Positions 39,722 to 51,435 of a DNA stretch of 64,000 nucleotides are shown piece by piece. Both the position numbers and the translations under genes were made by a program. The DNA is from Plantago elongata (lineage: Eukaryota; Streptophyta; Magnoliopsida; Lamiales; Plantaginaceae), in assembly GCA_036897095.1 (NCBI GenBank), contig JAYMSP010000013.1, positions 62,001 to 126,000 of the forward strand, in the 5' to 3' direction. A model generated the notes under the pieces. It made no database searches. It saw only the letters and a program-made list of their open reading frames with translations, and was not told the DNA's origin. The number at the start of each line of letters is the position of its first letter. Positions within the stretch are counted from its first letter, which is position 1.

Positions 39722-40611
39722 AGGTGATTCTGATCGATGCAAGGTGTATAATTTCTTACAATAAATGTCACATCAATAAAAGATTGTTTCGGATAGTAAA
39801 TCCTTCACAACGTATGCATTGATTCTTGTAAATCGTTTCTAATTTTGTTTATTCCACTCAACAACATGATTAAAGTTACCATTCATCAACTAATAATATA
39901 CATTACTTTTAACATTCAAATATACTATTAAATACCAAAAAATCAATCTCATTAATATTTTGAATGATTGCATTGAAGTTAAGGTTCAGACTCATTACTA
40001 TTTATCAAATTGAGTTTAAAATCACATTGCATTATTAAAGTTAAAGTTCAATTTGATTACTAGTATTAATTATCAAATTGAGTTTAAAAATACATTCAAC
40101 ATTTGGTCTCTTTATCGCACTCGATCCTCTGCGCAGCCTGCAGCAAAGTACTTGCCATCATGTGAGTTAAAAATGTTGATTTTGTGGTTGGTGGTAAATA
40201 AAAAATCTTCCTGTGTAGGAAAAAAGTACTGTGTGACTTGTCGTTAACGGGACTAAGTCAGTAAAAGCAAGTGTCGACATGACAAGGAAGCTACGTTAGT
40301 CAAGTTTGCTTGCGCCTTCTGCTGTTTCTCTTTTTTCATTTGATTTGGAAAACAAGAGAAAAAGTTTCATATCCAATCACTTCACTCCAATGTTCTTTAC
40401 TATAAACGGAAACTCCCTTAGTCATGGATGCTTTTATCTTCTGCTGCAAAATAGCTCAAATCGGAAAGTAGAATTAGGCCTTGTGACCAGACTCAAGTTC
40501 ATATGAATCTCAAATGGTATCGGGACATCAGCGCGTATAGTGCAGATTGATTGAAGTTTTTTGGTACGGTATAAATGAGGACAAAGTTAGAAATGAAATG
40601 ATGCGTGTTAA
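39722..40611. other. AT-rich spacer
   Basis: Non-coding, AT-rich. Contains repeated TTATCAAATTGAGTTTAAAA (about 40005-40022 and 40071-40089). No gene recognised. Confidence 0.45.
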
Positions 40612-40835
40612 TTGGAACGATCCGGACATTAATCGATCTGAGTCCCGAATTTTTGGGCCAGTGCAGTTACTCATGAACATCTCTCCAGGTGGTATGTTAG
40701 TCCCACCGTACCAACACAAATTCTTTTCCACGCACTTTGACTTCACTCGTACGCGAACCGGAAGACTTCCCAGTTGGTCATCCATTTTATAATTGCTCTA
40801 AAGTAATCACGTTTAACTCTAAAGTTCTTCTAAAT
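40612..40835 (-). mobile_element. Solo LTR fragment of a Cassandra-like TRIM with 5S-derived sequence
   Basis: On the minus strand, about 40832-40760 lines up with the 3' two-thirds of plant 5S rRNA. Shared landmarks are AGAACT, AGTTAAaCGTG and ATGGaTGACC followed by CTGGGAAGTC. Past it comes non-5S sequence with GTGAAGTCAAAGTGCGTGGA and TTGTGTTGGTACGGTGGGAC. A 5S-derived segment inside the LTR is the defining feature of Cassandra, a non-coding LTR element of plants. The copy is incomplete and clearly old. A decayed 5S-derived pseudogene is the alternative. Confidence 0.5.
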
Positions 40836-40906
40836 GTATTTTCGAAAAAAACTTGTTGATATGAATACCGTTCTCAATCAATTTAATCTCTTTAAATTTC
40901 ACTTTG

Positions 40907-40985
40907 AAATTCTTCAATGTTACATTAAACATTAAGCAACTCATAAAATTCTTCAATGTTACATTAAACATTAAACAACTCATAA
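40907..40985. repeat. 38-bp tandem duplication
   Basis: ATTCTTCAATGTTACATTAA ACATTAAACAACTCATAA occurs twice back to back, with one or two base differences. It lies just beyond the 5S-derived element. Confidence 0.85.
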
Positions 40986-41789
40986 CGTGATTAATTAGAT
41001 CGGGTCAAATAAAGTGTAATCGGTAGTTAAAACATCCATCTCTTCCCATATACACTGAATCACAACAGCCAACAGACACTTAGTCATATGGGGAATCACA
41101 ATTCACAAACAGCCAACGGACAGTCATATAGACTAATGTTCTTCCCAAATTATTCTACTAGTTCCACGTTTCTTTATATTAATTCAAATTGCATCCAACT
41201 TGTTACATAAATGACATGCCATTTTAGAACGAAGATACTTCTCTTGTTTATAATTGCCACTATGCTCTGCCAGTCTTAGTTCACGAGCTTAAACAGCCAC
41301 AATATCCACACAAACTTCAATTCCCCACTACTAGAGTTTACAAGTGGAGTGGTTTCCCACTATTCACCACATACATAATCGTCAAATCAAATGTCGGAAT
41401 TCAATTCATACACGTTACATATGTACTATTATAATAGTAAAAATCGTATACTTACTTCTTTTTAAACGATAAATATTACAATTACTCTTCAAACTACTCT
41501 GATCATATATCAACCACACATATACCAATACCAATTTACTCCTAAACCACCGTATGTCTCCACACCAAGGATTGAACAATGTACATATCATCCTTCACCA
41601 CTTCACTCTTAAACCATATTATGTCTCCACCAGAGATCGAATCATGCACCTCCACCTTCCCGCTCCAGCTCCATTCTACTGCACCACCTTATGACTCCCG
41701 AAGCCGTATACTTGCTAATGTGTCACATAATAACTTATCCACTATACTAGATATAAATGTGGGCATATGACGCAAAAACATGCACACTT

Positions 41790-41895
41790 GGGGTCTGATT
41801 GGTATAGAATTCGAATTGACTGTTTTATGTACAAAATAAGTCATTCGAATTGGTAAAAGTCAATTTAAATTCTATATCAAACGGCTCATTTGGTC
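41790..41895. mobile_element. Small foldback MITE related to family B
   Basis: About 105 bp. The left end has TCTGATTGGTATAGAATTCG AATTGACT and the right end AGTCAATTTAAATTCTATAT CAAAC, which pair as inverted repeats of about 25 bp. The start resembles family-B copies but the inside differs. Confidence 0.55.
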
Positions 41896-42764
41896 TAAGT
41901 ATCTTTCTTAAGGTTTTCAAACAAATCTCACTAGTGATTGGTTAGTGATTGGTTATGTACTTAGTATATTACAACATGAAGCCAATTCGTACGTGTATTT
42001 CAACCTAGGTTGCTCGAGAAAGAGACAAAATCTACTACACCTGCGTTCAGCTTAAGTGCAAGTCTTTTGGCATGTTCTTTCATTAATTAATCAGTCTTAC
42101 TTTATCTTCAACTAGTCATAGTTAAATCTCTTATAGATATAATATAATATTTTAATTGGGTTAATCATAAATCACCATTAGAAAATTGCCTATAAGTAAT
42201 AAATTATCCTTATAATATCTTTTATTGCAATTTGTATGTTCCACAATGCATGCATGTGTTAGATCAAAGTTGTTTTTATAATTATAAAAAGAAAACTTGT
42301 TTGTGAAAAACACACCTTTAAAAGTGTTTGAATGCACTTCACAAGTTTCATTTAATTATATTGTGGGTCAGATACATCACCCCTATTTTAATATTTTTCT
42401 TTTTGATGTAATTGTAGTTCTAAATCTTATAATTATGGACCTAAATCTTATTGTTTAATATGCCAGGATCATTTAGCTAGAATGCTAATTTTAAGGTTAG
42501 TTTTATAAATTTCCCTATTTTTGGTGATTGTCTATTCTATTTGTCCTGGAATACATTATTATCAGAGCAAATGGACAAATATTGACTATAGTACTCTATC
42601 ATGCCATTCCTTTTTTTGGTCTTTCATTCATTAATATATGTGATGGAACCCGGACTCCACAGGAAAGGTGAAGGACTGGCAACTGGTATGTAGTTGAGGG
42701 GGCTGCTCGGAAAGAGGGACTATGTGTCATATTATCTATAAGTTTTTTTTTTAAATACATATAT

Positions 42765-42881
42765 GGGAAGGATTGGTATATAATTTGAGTGACCTTTTTC
42801 AATTGGAATTAGGTTATTTTGTGTACAAAATGTTCGATTTGAGTGGAGAGATGACCCCTGCAGCGGTATAAAACATGGTCC
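42765..42881. mobile_element. Family-B MITE, copy 2
   Basis: About 117 bp: GGGAAGGATTGGTATATAAT ... CAGCGGTATAAAACATGGTCC. The inside (TTTTTCAATTGGAATTAGG, ACAAAATGTTCGATTTGAGT) matches the copies at 37227 and 45544. Non-coding. Confidence 0.6.
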
Positions 42882-43459
42882 TAATTTTTCTAGATATTAG
42901 GAAATAGTATTATATTATTATTAACTAAAAAAAGTCTAAGTTAAATACTTGTAGCTCTTACAATCACCTCTTCATTTTAGAAAGAAAAGTTATTGGGCCT
43001 CGGGTTTTATTCCCTAGCTAGCCTTTTGTATAAGAATCACATTGCACATGCATTCTTCATGTGAATATGTAAATATGAATTCTATTCGATTTGATCAAAT
43101 ACGTTATGGCACAACAAGTATGTGTATAGTTTTGGACTTTTGGTAGTACAAGTACTTGTTGTAGTGTAACGCATTTGATTAAGTTGAAACGTATGTGATA
43201 AATGATCGATGATCATGCTGCATGCAAGTATGCAACACAACACATCGAAAAGATGAGGTGAGGGGCAGACCTCCGCGGGAAGGGGGTTGGACGGAAAAAT
43301 AAATTTATAGATCATATTTTTTTAGATTTTGAATTCCCCCCTCACTTGAGGTATAGATTTTACGTCCACCCTTTAAATGAGGTGGCAGTATAACATTCAT
43401 CCATATATAACTACGGCAATGAGGGAGGCAAGTGTATTAGAAGTATAAATAGATTAGGA

Positions 43460-44060
43460 CTCTTTAATGTTAGTACTTAGAAGTACTCTTCTCATTCATT
43501 TTGTATATACGTGAATATATCGAATGTGAAGTTCTGTATATTGGAGTTCTGCAACGGAAGATAAGGGGGAGAAAAGAATGTGAAGTTCTGTATATGTGAG
43601 TTCTGCAACGGAAGATAAGGGGGAGAAAAGATACAAAATATATATAGACAAGGACAATCACATTGATTGCATTGATATAAAAAGATGAGAGATTACCAGG
43701 CGAAGATATCATATGAGATCGGATCATAATTTTCAGCAATCTGTTGCGTAACTGAGAACGAAGTTTGACCTATTAAACCTGATTTGATTCCGATCTCCAT
43801 CGTTCAGTTGTATATATTTCCACGAGTTATCTTGATGCTTTTAAAATTTCGTGACGATCCAACGACTGAATCCCGAAAAACTCCGATTTTCTCATACTGC
43901 GATGTACTGTCAAGCTATACGAAAATTGTCTTTTCTTCACAAAATCCATTGAGGAAAAAGAGAAGAGACGGAACCAGTGCTCGTTGGAGACTTATATGGC
44001 TCTGATACCATGAAAGAATTATTTTTGTACATATAGCTAGATACAATAAGAAATTTTAAT
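43460..44060 (-). mobile_element. Possible LTR-element remnant with tRNA-Met-type primer site
   Basis: On the minus strand TGGTATCAGAGC (positions 44010-43999) matches the usual primer-binding site of plant LTR elements, complementary to the initiator tRNA-Met end. It is preceded by a CA-ending sequence that could be LTR. No domains or second LTR were recognised, and a MITE lies immediately beside it. Old and incomplete. A chance match is possible. Confidence 0.35.
43515..43630. repeat. 57-bp tandem duplication
   Basis: A unit with GAATGTGAAGTTCTGTATAT and GAGTTCTGCAACGGAAGATA AGGGGGAGAAAAG occurs twice in a row, nearly identical. Recent local duplication. Confidence 0.9.
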
Positions 44061-44090
44061 TTAAAAATACTTTTAAGTACTAATTTTAAA

Positions 44091-44238
44091 GAGTCTATTG
44101 ACATGGCATTTAAATGTTGATTTTGGTGAAATTGTGTTTGGAATGGAATTGAAATAGATGTATTTCAAATGTATATTAGTCCAAATCACTGTTCATCAAG
44201 TTAAATGGGGGCATTTAAATGCCTCATCAATCAGCCCC
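44091..44238. mobile_element. Tourist-like MITE (family A), copy 2
   Basis: About 148 bp. Starts GAGTCTATTGACATGGCATT, ends CATCAATCAGCCCC followed by TTAA. The inside TTTTGGTGAAATTGTGTTTG GAATGGAATTG matches copy 1. Confidence 0.65.
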
Positions 44239-44466
44239 TTAATCTAATTATAATTCTAATAAAGTAGGGAAAGACCAAGAAGAAGGGAAAATTGTTAGGT
44301 TAAACATCTCTTCTTGATTTTATGTGATCGACAGTTCTTGTACTTGCGACCGTCATTGACTTCTAATTGAGCAGTCTTTGCATTCCATACCTTGAGCATG
44401 ATGTAATGGGCATGGAAATATATCCTCGACTTTTATGGTCCCTTTGGTACCTACTGACTTAGTTTA

Positions 44467-44692
44467 AGGACGGATTGTCATGGCATTTAAATCGCTCCAC
44501 TTGACTTTTTGAAGAGTGATTTGGCCTAAAATACATTTTAAATACTTCATTTCAATTTCATTCTAAATACAATTTCACCAAAATCCCATCCAAAATACAT
44601 TTTAAATACCTCATTTCAATTTTATTCCAAATACAATTTCATTAAAATACCATTCAAATGATCATTTGAGTTTCGTACCAATAAACCCTTAA
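44467..44692. mobile_element. Tourist-like MITE (family A), copy 3, with internal duplication
   Basis: About 225 bp, longer than its relatives because the block AAAATACATTTTAAATAC TTCATTTCAATTTCATTC is present twice. Orientation is opposite to copies 1 and 2. TTAA flanks both ends (TTTAAGGACGG at the left, ACCCTTAAAC at the right), consistent with a TTA/TAA target site. Confidence 0.65.
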
Positions 44693-45543
44693 ACTTTCAA
44701 CTTAAGTCACAAATCCAACTCTAACAATTCAACAATGTTTTGTGCATTACATCAGTTCACTCTTACACAATATTATATTCATATGTCATTAGTTTCTATT
44801 TATTTTATATTCGTTTAGTTCAGTTACTCTATTATTTAATTGTATGTTTTTATATTACAAATATAAATTCAGTTTATTTCACTTTTGTGATGTTCGGCAT
44901 CCGCACAGTGACCAAAGTTTTATATGATTAATTGTAAGATAAATGAATATAATCCGTGTCTATTCATAAAATTAGAAGGGGTATATATACAAGTACAAGA
45001 AACTATAATCTAAAAACTAATATAATCAAAAATTTAATCTAACAAGAATTTTATAACCTAAAGACTAATTTAATCAGGAAACTAATGTATATACAAGTAT
45101 ATATTATTACATACTCTAACACTAATCATATAATTGGATAGAAATATAAATATTAATTTTATAGATGATGAGTTGAGTACTACAACCTAGCTATCAAATC
45201 AAAATGAAGCGAAATTGGACTGGAATTCAAGTTCTCATGAATCCAACCCTTCCATTTCTTTTTAAGTAAAAAAGATGAACTTTCACCAGTCTTTGCCAAT
45301 AAACATATAATTTTCTAATGGCACTTTTTTCATAAATGTTACATATGTCACATATATGAAATTATAACACATCAATCAATCCCATTAGAAAATTCCTTTC
45401 AATATTGGAGTTTCTTAGAGTTTTCTTACCTATCTTACATGCAGTTTAACCAATGATATGGTCGACGACTCTGACTTCTAACTATTCATTCATTTCTCTC
45501 TGACTTTCATATTTGCATTTATTACAAGCTTATAATAACGTTT

Positions 45544-45655
45544 GGGGCGATTGGTATAGAATTTAAATGGTATTTTTCAATTAAAATTGATTTTTTTACA
45601 AGATGTTTGATTTGAATGGGGAGGCGGTCGTTCCAACGGTATAACAAACTGGTCC
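45544..45655. mobile_element. Family-B MITE, copy 3
   Basis: About 112 bp: GGGGCGATTGGTATAGAATT ... ACGGTATAACAAACTGGTCC. The interior TTTTTCAATTAAAATTGATT and GATTTGAATGGGGAGGCGG match the other copies. Confidence 0.6.
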
Positions 45656-46222
45656 TTATTCATCGTGTCATTGTTTATTTACGTCTGTCATACTTCCTCC
45701 ATTTATTAAAACTGTGTTTTGGGTTATTTCACATCTTGGAATATGATTATATGAACACTGATTGCTACGAAGGTGCAGTGACGTGAGACTATACATAACA
45801 CATGGTCCCTATTTTTTTTCATTTGAAGTATGATTTTAGTTTTTAAAAATTGATTTTATGTTAAATGTTGAACAATACAAAAGCACTTGAGTAATGTTTC
45901 ACGTTTTTTTTGTATTTTGATGATTATAAATAATGTGGCTAATGAATTTATAATCATGATTTGGTAACAACTTTCTTGCTCGTCTTCTCCAGTTAGATTA
46001 CGTAAGATACTACTGACATGGGCATGAATTGGATTTTAGTAGAGCTAAAAGGCAGAAGAATTATTATAATTAGTAAAGCCTTCAAATCTGAATTTTTAAG
46101 CACTTTTTGTGTATAGTTTTTTGGGATAATCTTAATTATGGTCTCATTCATATGAAAGTCTATTTAGCTAATTGCGTCTTAAGTATGAATTTTAGAGAAT
46201 AATACTTTTAAGTCTGAACTAA

Positions 46223-46379
46223 GAGGCTGTTTGGGAAACAATTGTAATCGGTTCATTTGGTTCGATGAACATTGATTTGGCCTAAAATACACTTCAAATA
46301 ACTTCATTTCAATTCCATTCCAAACACAATTTCACTAAAATCCATCAATGTTCATTCAAATTCTATACTAATCAACCCC
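46223..46379. mobile_element. Tourist-like MITE (family A), copy 4, with TAA target duplication
   Basis: 157 bp: GAGGCTGTTTGGGAAACAAT ... ACTAATCAACCCC, directly flanked by TAA on both sides (46220-46222 and 46380-46382). The 3-bp TAA duplication and GGCTGTTTGG end are diagnostic of PIF/Harbinger Tourist elements. Confidence 0.8.
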
Positions 46380-47482
46380 TAAGTGACTTCTCCACCCCTA
46401 AGTGACTTCTCCGTTACTTTCGACAAGTGTGATTACTGATTAAAATAGATGCCATTGTAGCAACGGGGTTTGAGGGAATATAACCATTATAAATGTGATG
46501 CTGTTGAATGTTGATAGTTTTATTGACTTGATAGGTATTATTTCAGTGTCATTCGGAGAAAAATATGTTAATGGAATGTTAAATTCTAAGGACAGAGTAG
46601 AAAAATGTCTGTATGATGTGATTGTTTCTTCATTTCAAAAGTCTACATTAAAAATTAAGAGGGCTCTAATACATTCTTAAAGATTTTATAAGGTATGATT
46701 TACTATATGCTTACGTTTATTATCAAGAAGGAGTGTGTTCTAAAAACACAAAAGCTAGAGAATAGAGGGCATATACTGAATTATCATTCAAGTGAAATAT
46801 CCACATATCCATCTTATAAGTTATTTTTATGATCTTATCACAAGTGATATGGAATATTCTAATACATCTCATGAGTAGGTTGTTGTAATCGCCTAGTCGA
46901 TTCTACATATGAAATCCTTATAACAATCTTTGAATAAGTAAAAATTATTCATTATCAGCATACGTTATTTGATTATTCGATATCATGATAAAAGTCTTCA
47001 AATCGAAAGTAACAGTAATGTATGTGAGTTTCAGAATATACCCGTTGCTTGAGTGAGTGAGCCTAACGAGTAACAGAAACAGTTGGAGAAGGAGCTTTCA
47101 AGTTTCAACTACTGTGTCAGTGAAGATATGAAGACTCCGAATTTTCAGGGAGAATGAGAGAAGCAACTCAATTGCTTAATTATATTGTTCCCTTTAACTC
47201 TGCTTCTTTCATTGGTTGCTTGAATGTCAACAGGAAATATGAATCTGGATATAAATAATTAATTCTAGAAAACTAAAAGGAAATAGTTAAAATTTAATTC
47301 AATCGAACAAATGGGCTTTCGGTGAATTCATTAGTCATAATAAGAAAGGAGACTTTTTACTTTAAAATGGTCCAGTTTTCATGTTCTAATTTGGTTTAGG
47401 CCCAAACAAAAAATTGAGCCACATCTATCTCAAGTTCCCAACTAATATGTGAAATGTGCCAATAATAATCTTCGAATTAGAA

Positions 47483-47731
47483 GGTCAAAGCGTTTGTAGC
47501 CGAGTGGCAATCTGAGACACCCTATAACCATGAGGTCACGGGTTTGATTCCCCAAAATGGGTGATTATATTCTTTGAATAGAGATTGGTGGTGATTTGCA
47601 TCTAGAACCGATTGATAAATTCGTCTTGTTCAATAATTGTAATTGTAATGGTATATTTCATAAATTCGTCTTGTTCAACAATTGTGATTGTAATACTATA
47701 TTTCATGTTTAATAATAATTAAAAAAATAAA
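47483..47731 (+). mobile_element. tRNA-derived SINE with 16-bp target-site duplications
   Basis: A ~249-bp element. A tRNA-like head has A box TAGCCGAGTGG (47497-47507) and B box GGTTTGATTCC (47541-47551), spaced as in a pol III promoter. The body ends in two ~45-bp repeats (ATAAATTCGTCTTGTTCAA...) and an A/T-rich tail (AATTAAAAAAATAAA). Both sides carry AATCTTCGAATTAGAA (47467-47482 and 47732-47747), the target-site duplication left by LINE-driven insertion. Identical duplications mean it inserted fairly recently. Confidence 0.88.
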
Positions 47732-48275
47732 AATCTTCGAATTAGAAAACTTTGCACACAGGGTCTTAAATTCAACAAGTAATCAATTCAACATTAACAA
47801 AATAGAAAGATTATTTTGGTTTGGACTTAGGATATTAATTAGTTTTTTTATACAGTATCACAGTTACAATATTCAGTTAAATAAATATTTATCGTCAATA
47901 AATCTTCAATAATTTATTATATAGAGGACATACATCAAGAGTCAAATCCGTAATTTTATAAATACGGAATGTTTAAGGTTGCCAATTGACTAAGAACACT
48001 TCAACATCATATTAATTAGTTCTTAAGGAGAAAGAAAGAAAAAGATATGAGTATGCACATGACTTAGAGACTAATAAAGTACAAAATTATTACTCCCATG
48101 GAAACATTTGCTTCTAAGTTCTTACACCAAACAAAAGGAATAAACAAATGAAGCCAAGATCCCAAACTAATTCTCACATACTTATGTACATATAAGCTCA
48201 CCGTAGTAAAAACCTAAACTATAACTAAAACTACTATTTCACCTCAGATAATGTCAGGTGCATTTCTAACTTCTT

Positions 48276-48382
48276 CCTTATGATAGTCGTTATTAATCCT
48301 CCCGTAAAAATAATTTCTACTTATACTCTTATGAGAATCGTTATTAATCCTCGTGTAGAAGTAATTTATACTTATACTTTTT
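48276..48382. repeat. ~53-bp tandem duplication downstream of the second ERF gene
   Basis: Two adjacent copies containing GTCGTTATTAATCCTC and TAATTTCTACTTATAC, with a few differences. It lies in the likely 3' flank of the ERF gene on the minus strand. Confidence 0.75.
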
Positions 48383-48444
48383 CATCTTCAAACTCATTCT
48401 CCATTTCAAATTCCTTCATCATCTGATCAATCTCGAAAATCAAC

Positions 48445-49287
48445 TTAGAACTCGTATTCCACCTTAATCCCGAGGTTCAAATAACTCAAACCCGGTGATA
48501 CCGGAGACAAAGGCGGAACCTCAAAGATAGTCCCCTTCCCATCTCCACAATCCCAGACCGCCGTCCAACTTGACGGCGTTAATGGCATTGCCGCCGTTAC
48601 TTCATTTTCCACCTTAACAACACTTTGTTGTTCATCGTCATCTTCTTCCTTTTCACTCTTCAATTCTTTACTGGTACTTTCTCTCTCAACATCCAAGCCC
48701 TCTCTCTCCCTTTTCCGGCCACAGTCAACCGGATGCGCCACCTCTTTCTCCGGCAAAGAATTCGAATTCCCAATTTCGAGCGGGAAATTCAAAATAGCCT
48801 TGCTCCCCCTAAGCTTAAAGGCAGCTCGATCGTAAGCTTTCGCAGCATCTACAGCTCGATCGAACGTTCCGAGCCAAACCCTAGTCCCTTTCCGATTGGG
48901 GTCACGGATCTCCGCCGCGAATTTGCCCCATGGACGTTGTCGAACGCCTCTGTAATGCCTCCCGGAGCTCACTTTACCCGATTGCTCCTGATTGGGAATC
49001 GATTGGTGCCACTCTGGTTTAGTGTTTGCTTGTGGGATCGATATGTTGAGTGATGGTTTGACTTTCTGCCTTGTGGGATTCATCGGTGAGGTCGAGTTCA
49101 TCACTGGGTTTGGTTCAAAGTCGAAGCTTGTTGTGGAGAAGGTGAAATCCGGTGAGAATTGGGAGTTTGAGGAGGAAGATATGCTTGAAGTTCTTGAAAT
49201 TTGGGACTCTGAGGAGCAGTAGTTTCGATCGAATACGTAATCGTCGAAAAGGAGCTGTTTTATGGTCTGGAGGTACTGGTTCTCCAT
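48445..49287 (-). CDS. AP2/ERF transcription factor, ERF5/ERF6-like (group IXb)
   Basis: An intronless 280-aa protein on the minus strand. Residues 1-20 ([20 protein letters not shown]) form an acidic/hydrophobic activation-type motif. A Ser-rich region follows. The AP2 domain lies at about 112-170 ([48 protein letters not shown]). A basic patch CGRKRERE could act in nuclear import. A highly acidic stretch ([12 protein letters not shown]) follows, then a C-terminal [16 protein letters not shown], the group-IXb motif that holds Ser-Pro sites for MAP kinases in ERF5/ERF6. Such factors activate defence and oxidative-stress genes through GCC boxes. This role is known for the family and inferred here. 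Confidence 0.95.
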   Translation of the reverse strand: MENQYLQTIKQLLFDDYVFDRNYCSSESQISRTSSISSSSNSQFSPDFTFSTTSFDFEPNPVMNSTSPMNPTRQKVKPSLNISIPQANTKPEWHQSIPNQEQSGKVSSGRHYRGVRQRPWGKFAAEIRDPNRKGTRVWLGTFDRAVDAAKAYDRAAFKLRGSKAILNFPLEIGNSNSLPEKEVAHPVDCGRKREREGLDVERESTSKELKSEKEEDDDEQQSVVKVENEVTAAMPLTPSSWTAVWDCGDGKGTIFEVPPLSPVSPGLSYLNLGIKVEYEF

Positions 49288-49986
49288 TCTTGCTCACCAA
49301 CTGTTTGGTAAAATGCTTAACGAGCTAAAGAAAGACTTGGTTTTTTTTCCCTTTGTTTAGATGGGTAAAGTAAAGACTCTGTTTGAATTGTGTTTCTTTT
49401 ATTGGTCAATCTTGATCTTTGTTGTTTGTTGGTTGAGTGGAAAATAGGGAGTGAAGTGGATGATTATATACGGGTCATGCAGTTCCTGATCTGGGTTCTT
49501 TCATGGCTGCTTCCATGGAAGAAGGAAGAAAGGAAGAAGCATCGTTTGAAGAGGATATATACAAATACAGAGGATGGATGAGTGGAATTGAATTCATATA
49601 TGTGGGCTCTGATAGAGACTTTGATGATAATTTAGTTTTTCCTTGGACTTTTTAGTTGGGATATAGCTGCTGTGTGTCATTTTCATGGTTTATGCGACTT
49701 TTTTTGGGACTATAATGGTCCGGATGACAGTAACATAGTCAGACTCTATTGTGTATTCCACGAAGAGGTGTGTTTCCTCGTTGCTTCCATGATTTTAAAC
49801 CATTCGTGCAAACTGCGTCTTTACTCTATACTTGCTGAAACAAGAAGAAGAATTAGATGTGGACGGGGTTTTTCTTAGTGGGAACTAGTTTGCTTGGATT
49901 TTACTACATGTTGTAGACTGTAGACTAGTAGTTTCATACACATGGAGGAGGAACTAGTTTACAAGAGTGACTTTTGAGAGCTAGTA

Positions 49987-50146
49987 GGGGCTGATTGGTA
50001 TATAATTTGAATGGGCATCTAGATGGATTTTTGTGGAATTATATTTGAAAAGTAATTGAAATGAGGGTATTTTGTAGTGTAATTTAGGCCAAATCACTCT
50101 TTATCAAGCTAAATGAACCGATTTAAATGCTTTCTTAAACAGCCCC
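49987..50146. mobile_element. Tourist-like MITE (family A), copy 5
   Basis: 160 bp: GGGGCTGATTGGTATATAAT ... TTCTTAAACAGCCCC, flanked by GTA and TTA. The interior (TTTTTGTGGAATTATATTTG, AGCTAAATGAACCGATTTAA) matches the other copies. Confidence 0.75.
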
Positions 50147-51435
50147 TTAGAATATGAGAGTCACAACTCATGACATAGTCACCGGAATTGGAAGTACAAG
50201 AAGAAGAGGAGGTGAAGCTCCCCATTGATTCAAGAACACTAACCAACCCACAGGCTTTCATTTCTCAATTTTGAATTCCTTATAGAGTTAATTCAAGTGA
50301 TTTGAAAAAATTTAAGTAATAAGACCAATTACACATAACGTAGAATGAAAATATTCAAGTAATGGTGTAATAATAACTCAATTTCAAGTGAGAATTATAT
50401 GTGAACAAAGTTTGTTTGTTGGAATGTTACTACTTGGTGTAGACTAGAAGTTTCACGCATTTGTTCAAGAATTTCGGGAGCTACTTGACAAGAGGGATCG
50501 ACTTTTAAGAGCTACTTCTAGTTACAAAGAATGACTTGTAAAAGTCGTGGTGGAATGTACCGAAGTTCGAAATGAGAGAAGAGGTGAAGTCATGAGGATG
50601 GAACCGACCTATTGGTTTCATTACCTCTATTTGAACTATGTGCTTTCATTTATGGATTTTAAGATTTATGAAGCTTATCGCAAGTTATTCAAATAAAATC
50701 CAGCATTAAAATAAATCATATGTAATGTACGATGAATTTTTATTAGCGTTGATGGAATAAGGACTTAGTTCATGATATTACTAAAGACTGAATCAAACAA
50801 GTTTATTCGATATTATCAAATATGAAATTTATTATTCATAAAATTACTTTTTATATTGATTATAAACTTTGAGTTCGACCCGTCATCAATTTTGAGATGC
50901 TTGAGTAATTAATTCAAAAACTCTTATAAAATGGTTCTCGAAAAGACATGCACGCCAATAATATTCTGGACTATTTTCAATCTAGATTACATAAATACAA
51001 AATACTAGTCACCAACTTAATCGAAAAGTGTACATGTATTTGAGATCGGATAAATGGATTTTGATACATTTCGTCGCAGAAGACTGGAATTGTCCCGTTG
51101 AAAACTGCATTGTCCGCATTGTATTCTTTTTAGGTTCTTCCTTTCTCATTAACGACGAAATTAATGGCTATGTTAAGCAAATTCAACGAACATTATTAAC
51201 TTTTATTTTAAGTTATTCAATATAATGACAAAAGTGATGATTAAACCTATCACGTATCTTGACTTGTGAATAAATAAATGTTGAAGTATCTTGAGACTTG
51301 AATGATACTCACAATGATTTATATTATTATATAGTTTAATAATCAACAAACCACCCTGGACTTCGTTCCGAGAAAATACCTTAGAAAGGAATCCGCCAAT
51401 TAATCATAGCCGTGACGTTATTGATAACTCATCAA

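Larger units (their letters stand above)
40836..48444. other. Gene-free, transposon-rich region between the two ERF genes
   Basis: AT-rich DNA without a supported gene. It holds a 38-bp duplication near 40907-40985, MITE copies at 41790, 42765, 44091, 44467, 45544 and 46223, a 57-bp tandem duplication near 43520, a possible LTR-element remnant near 44.0 kb, a SINE at 47483-47731 and a ~53-bp duplication near 48276-48382. About 41500-41640 has two loosely similar segments (TAAACCAC.GTATGTCTCCAC) of unknown kind. Open frames here are short and featureless. Confidence 0.5.

Noticed and set aside
40528-40785. 85-aa minus-strand frame starting MDDQLGSLPV
   Set aside because: Its first codons lie in the 5S-rRNA-derived segment, so it is non-coding sequence of an LTR-type fragment, not a protein gene.
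48625-49053. 142-aa plus-strand frame opposite the ERF5-like gene
   Set aside because: It overlaps the AP2 domain exactly and has no conserved motif; it is a shadow of the real minus-strand gene.
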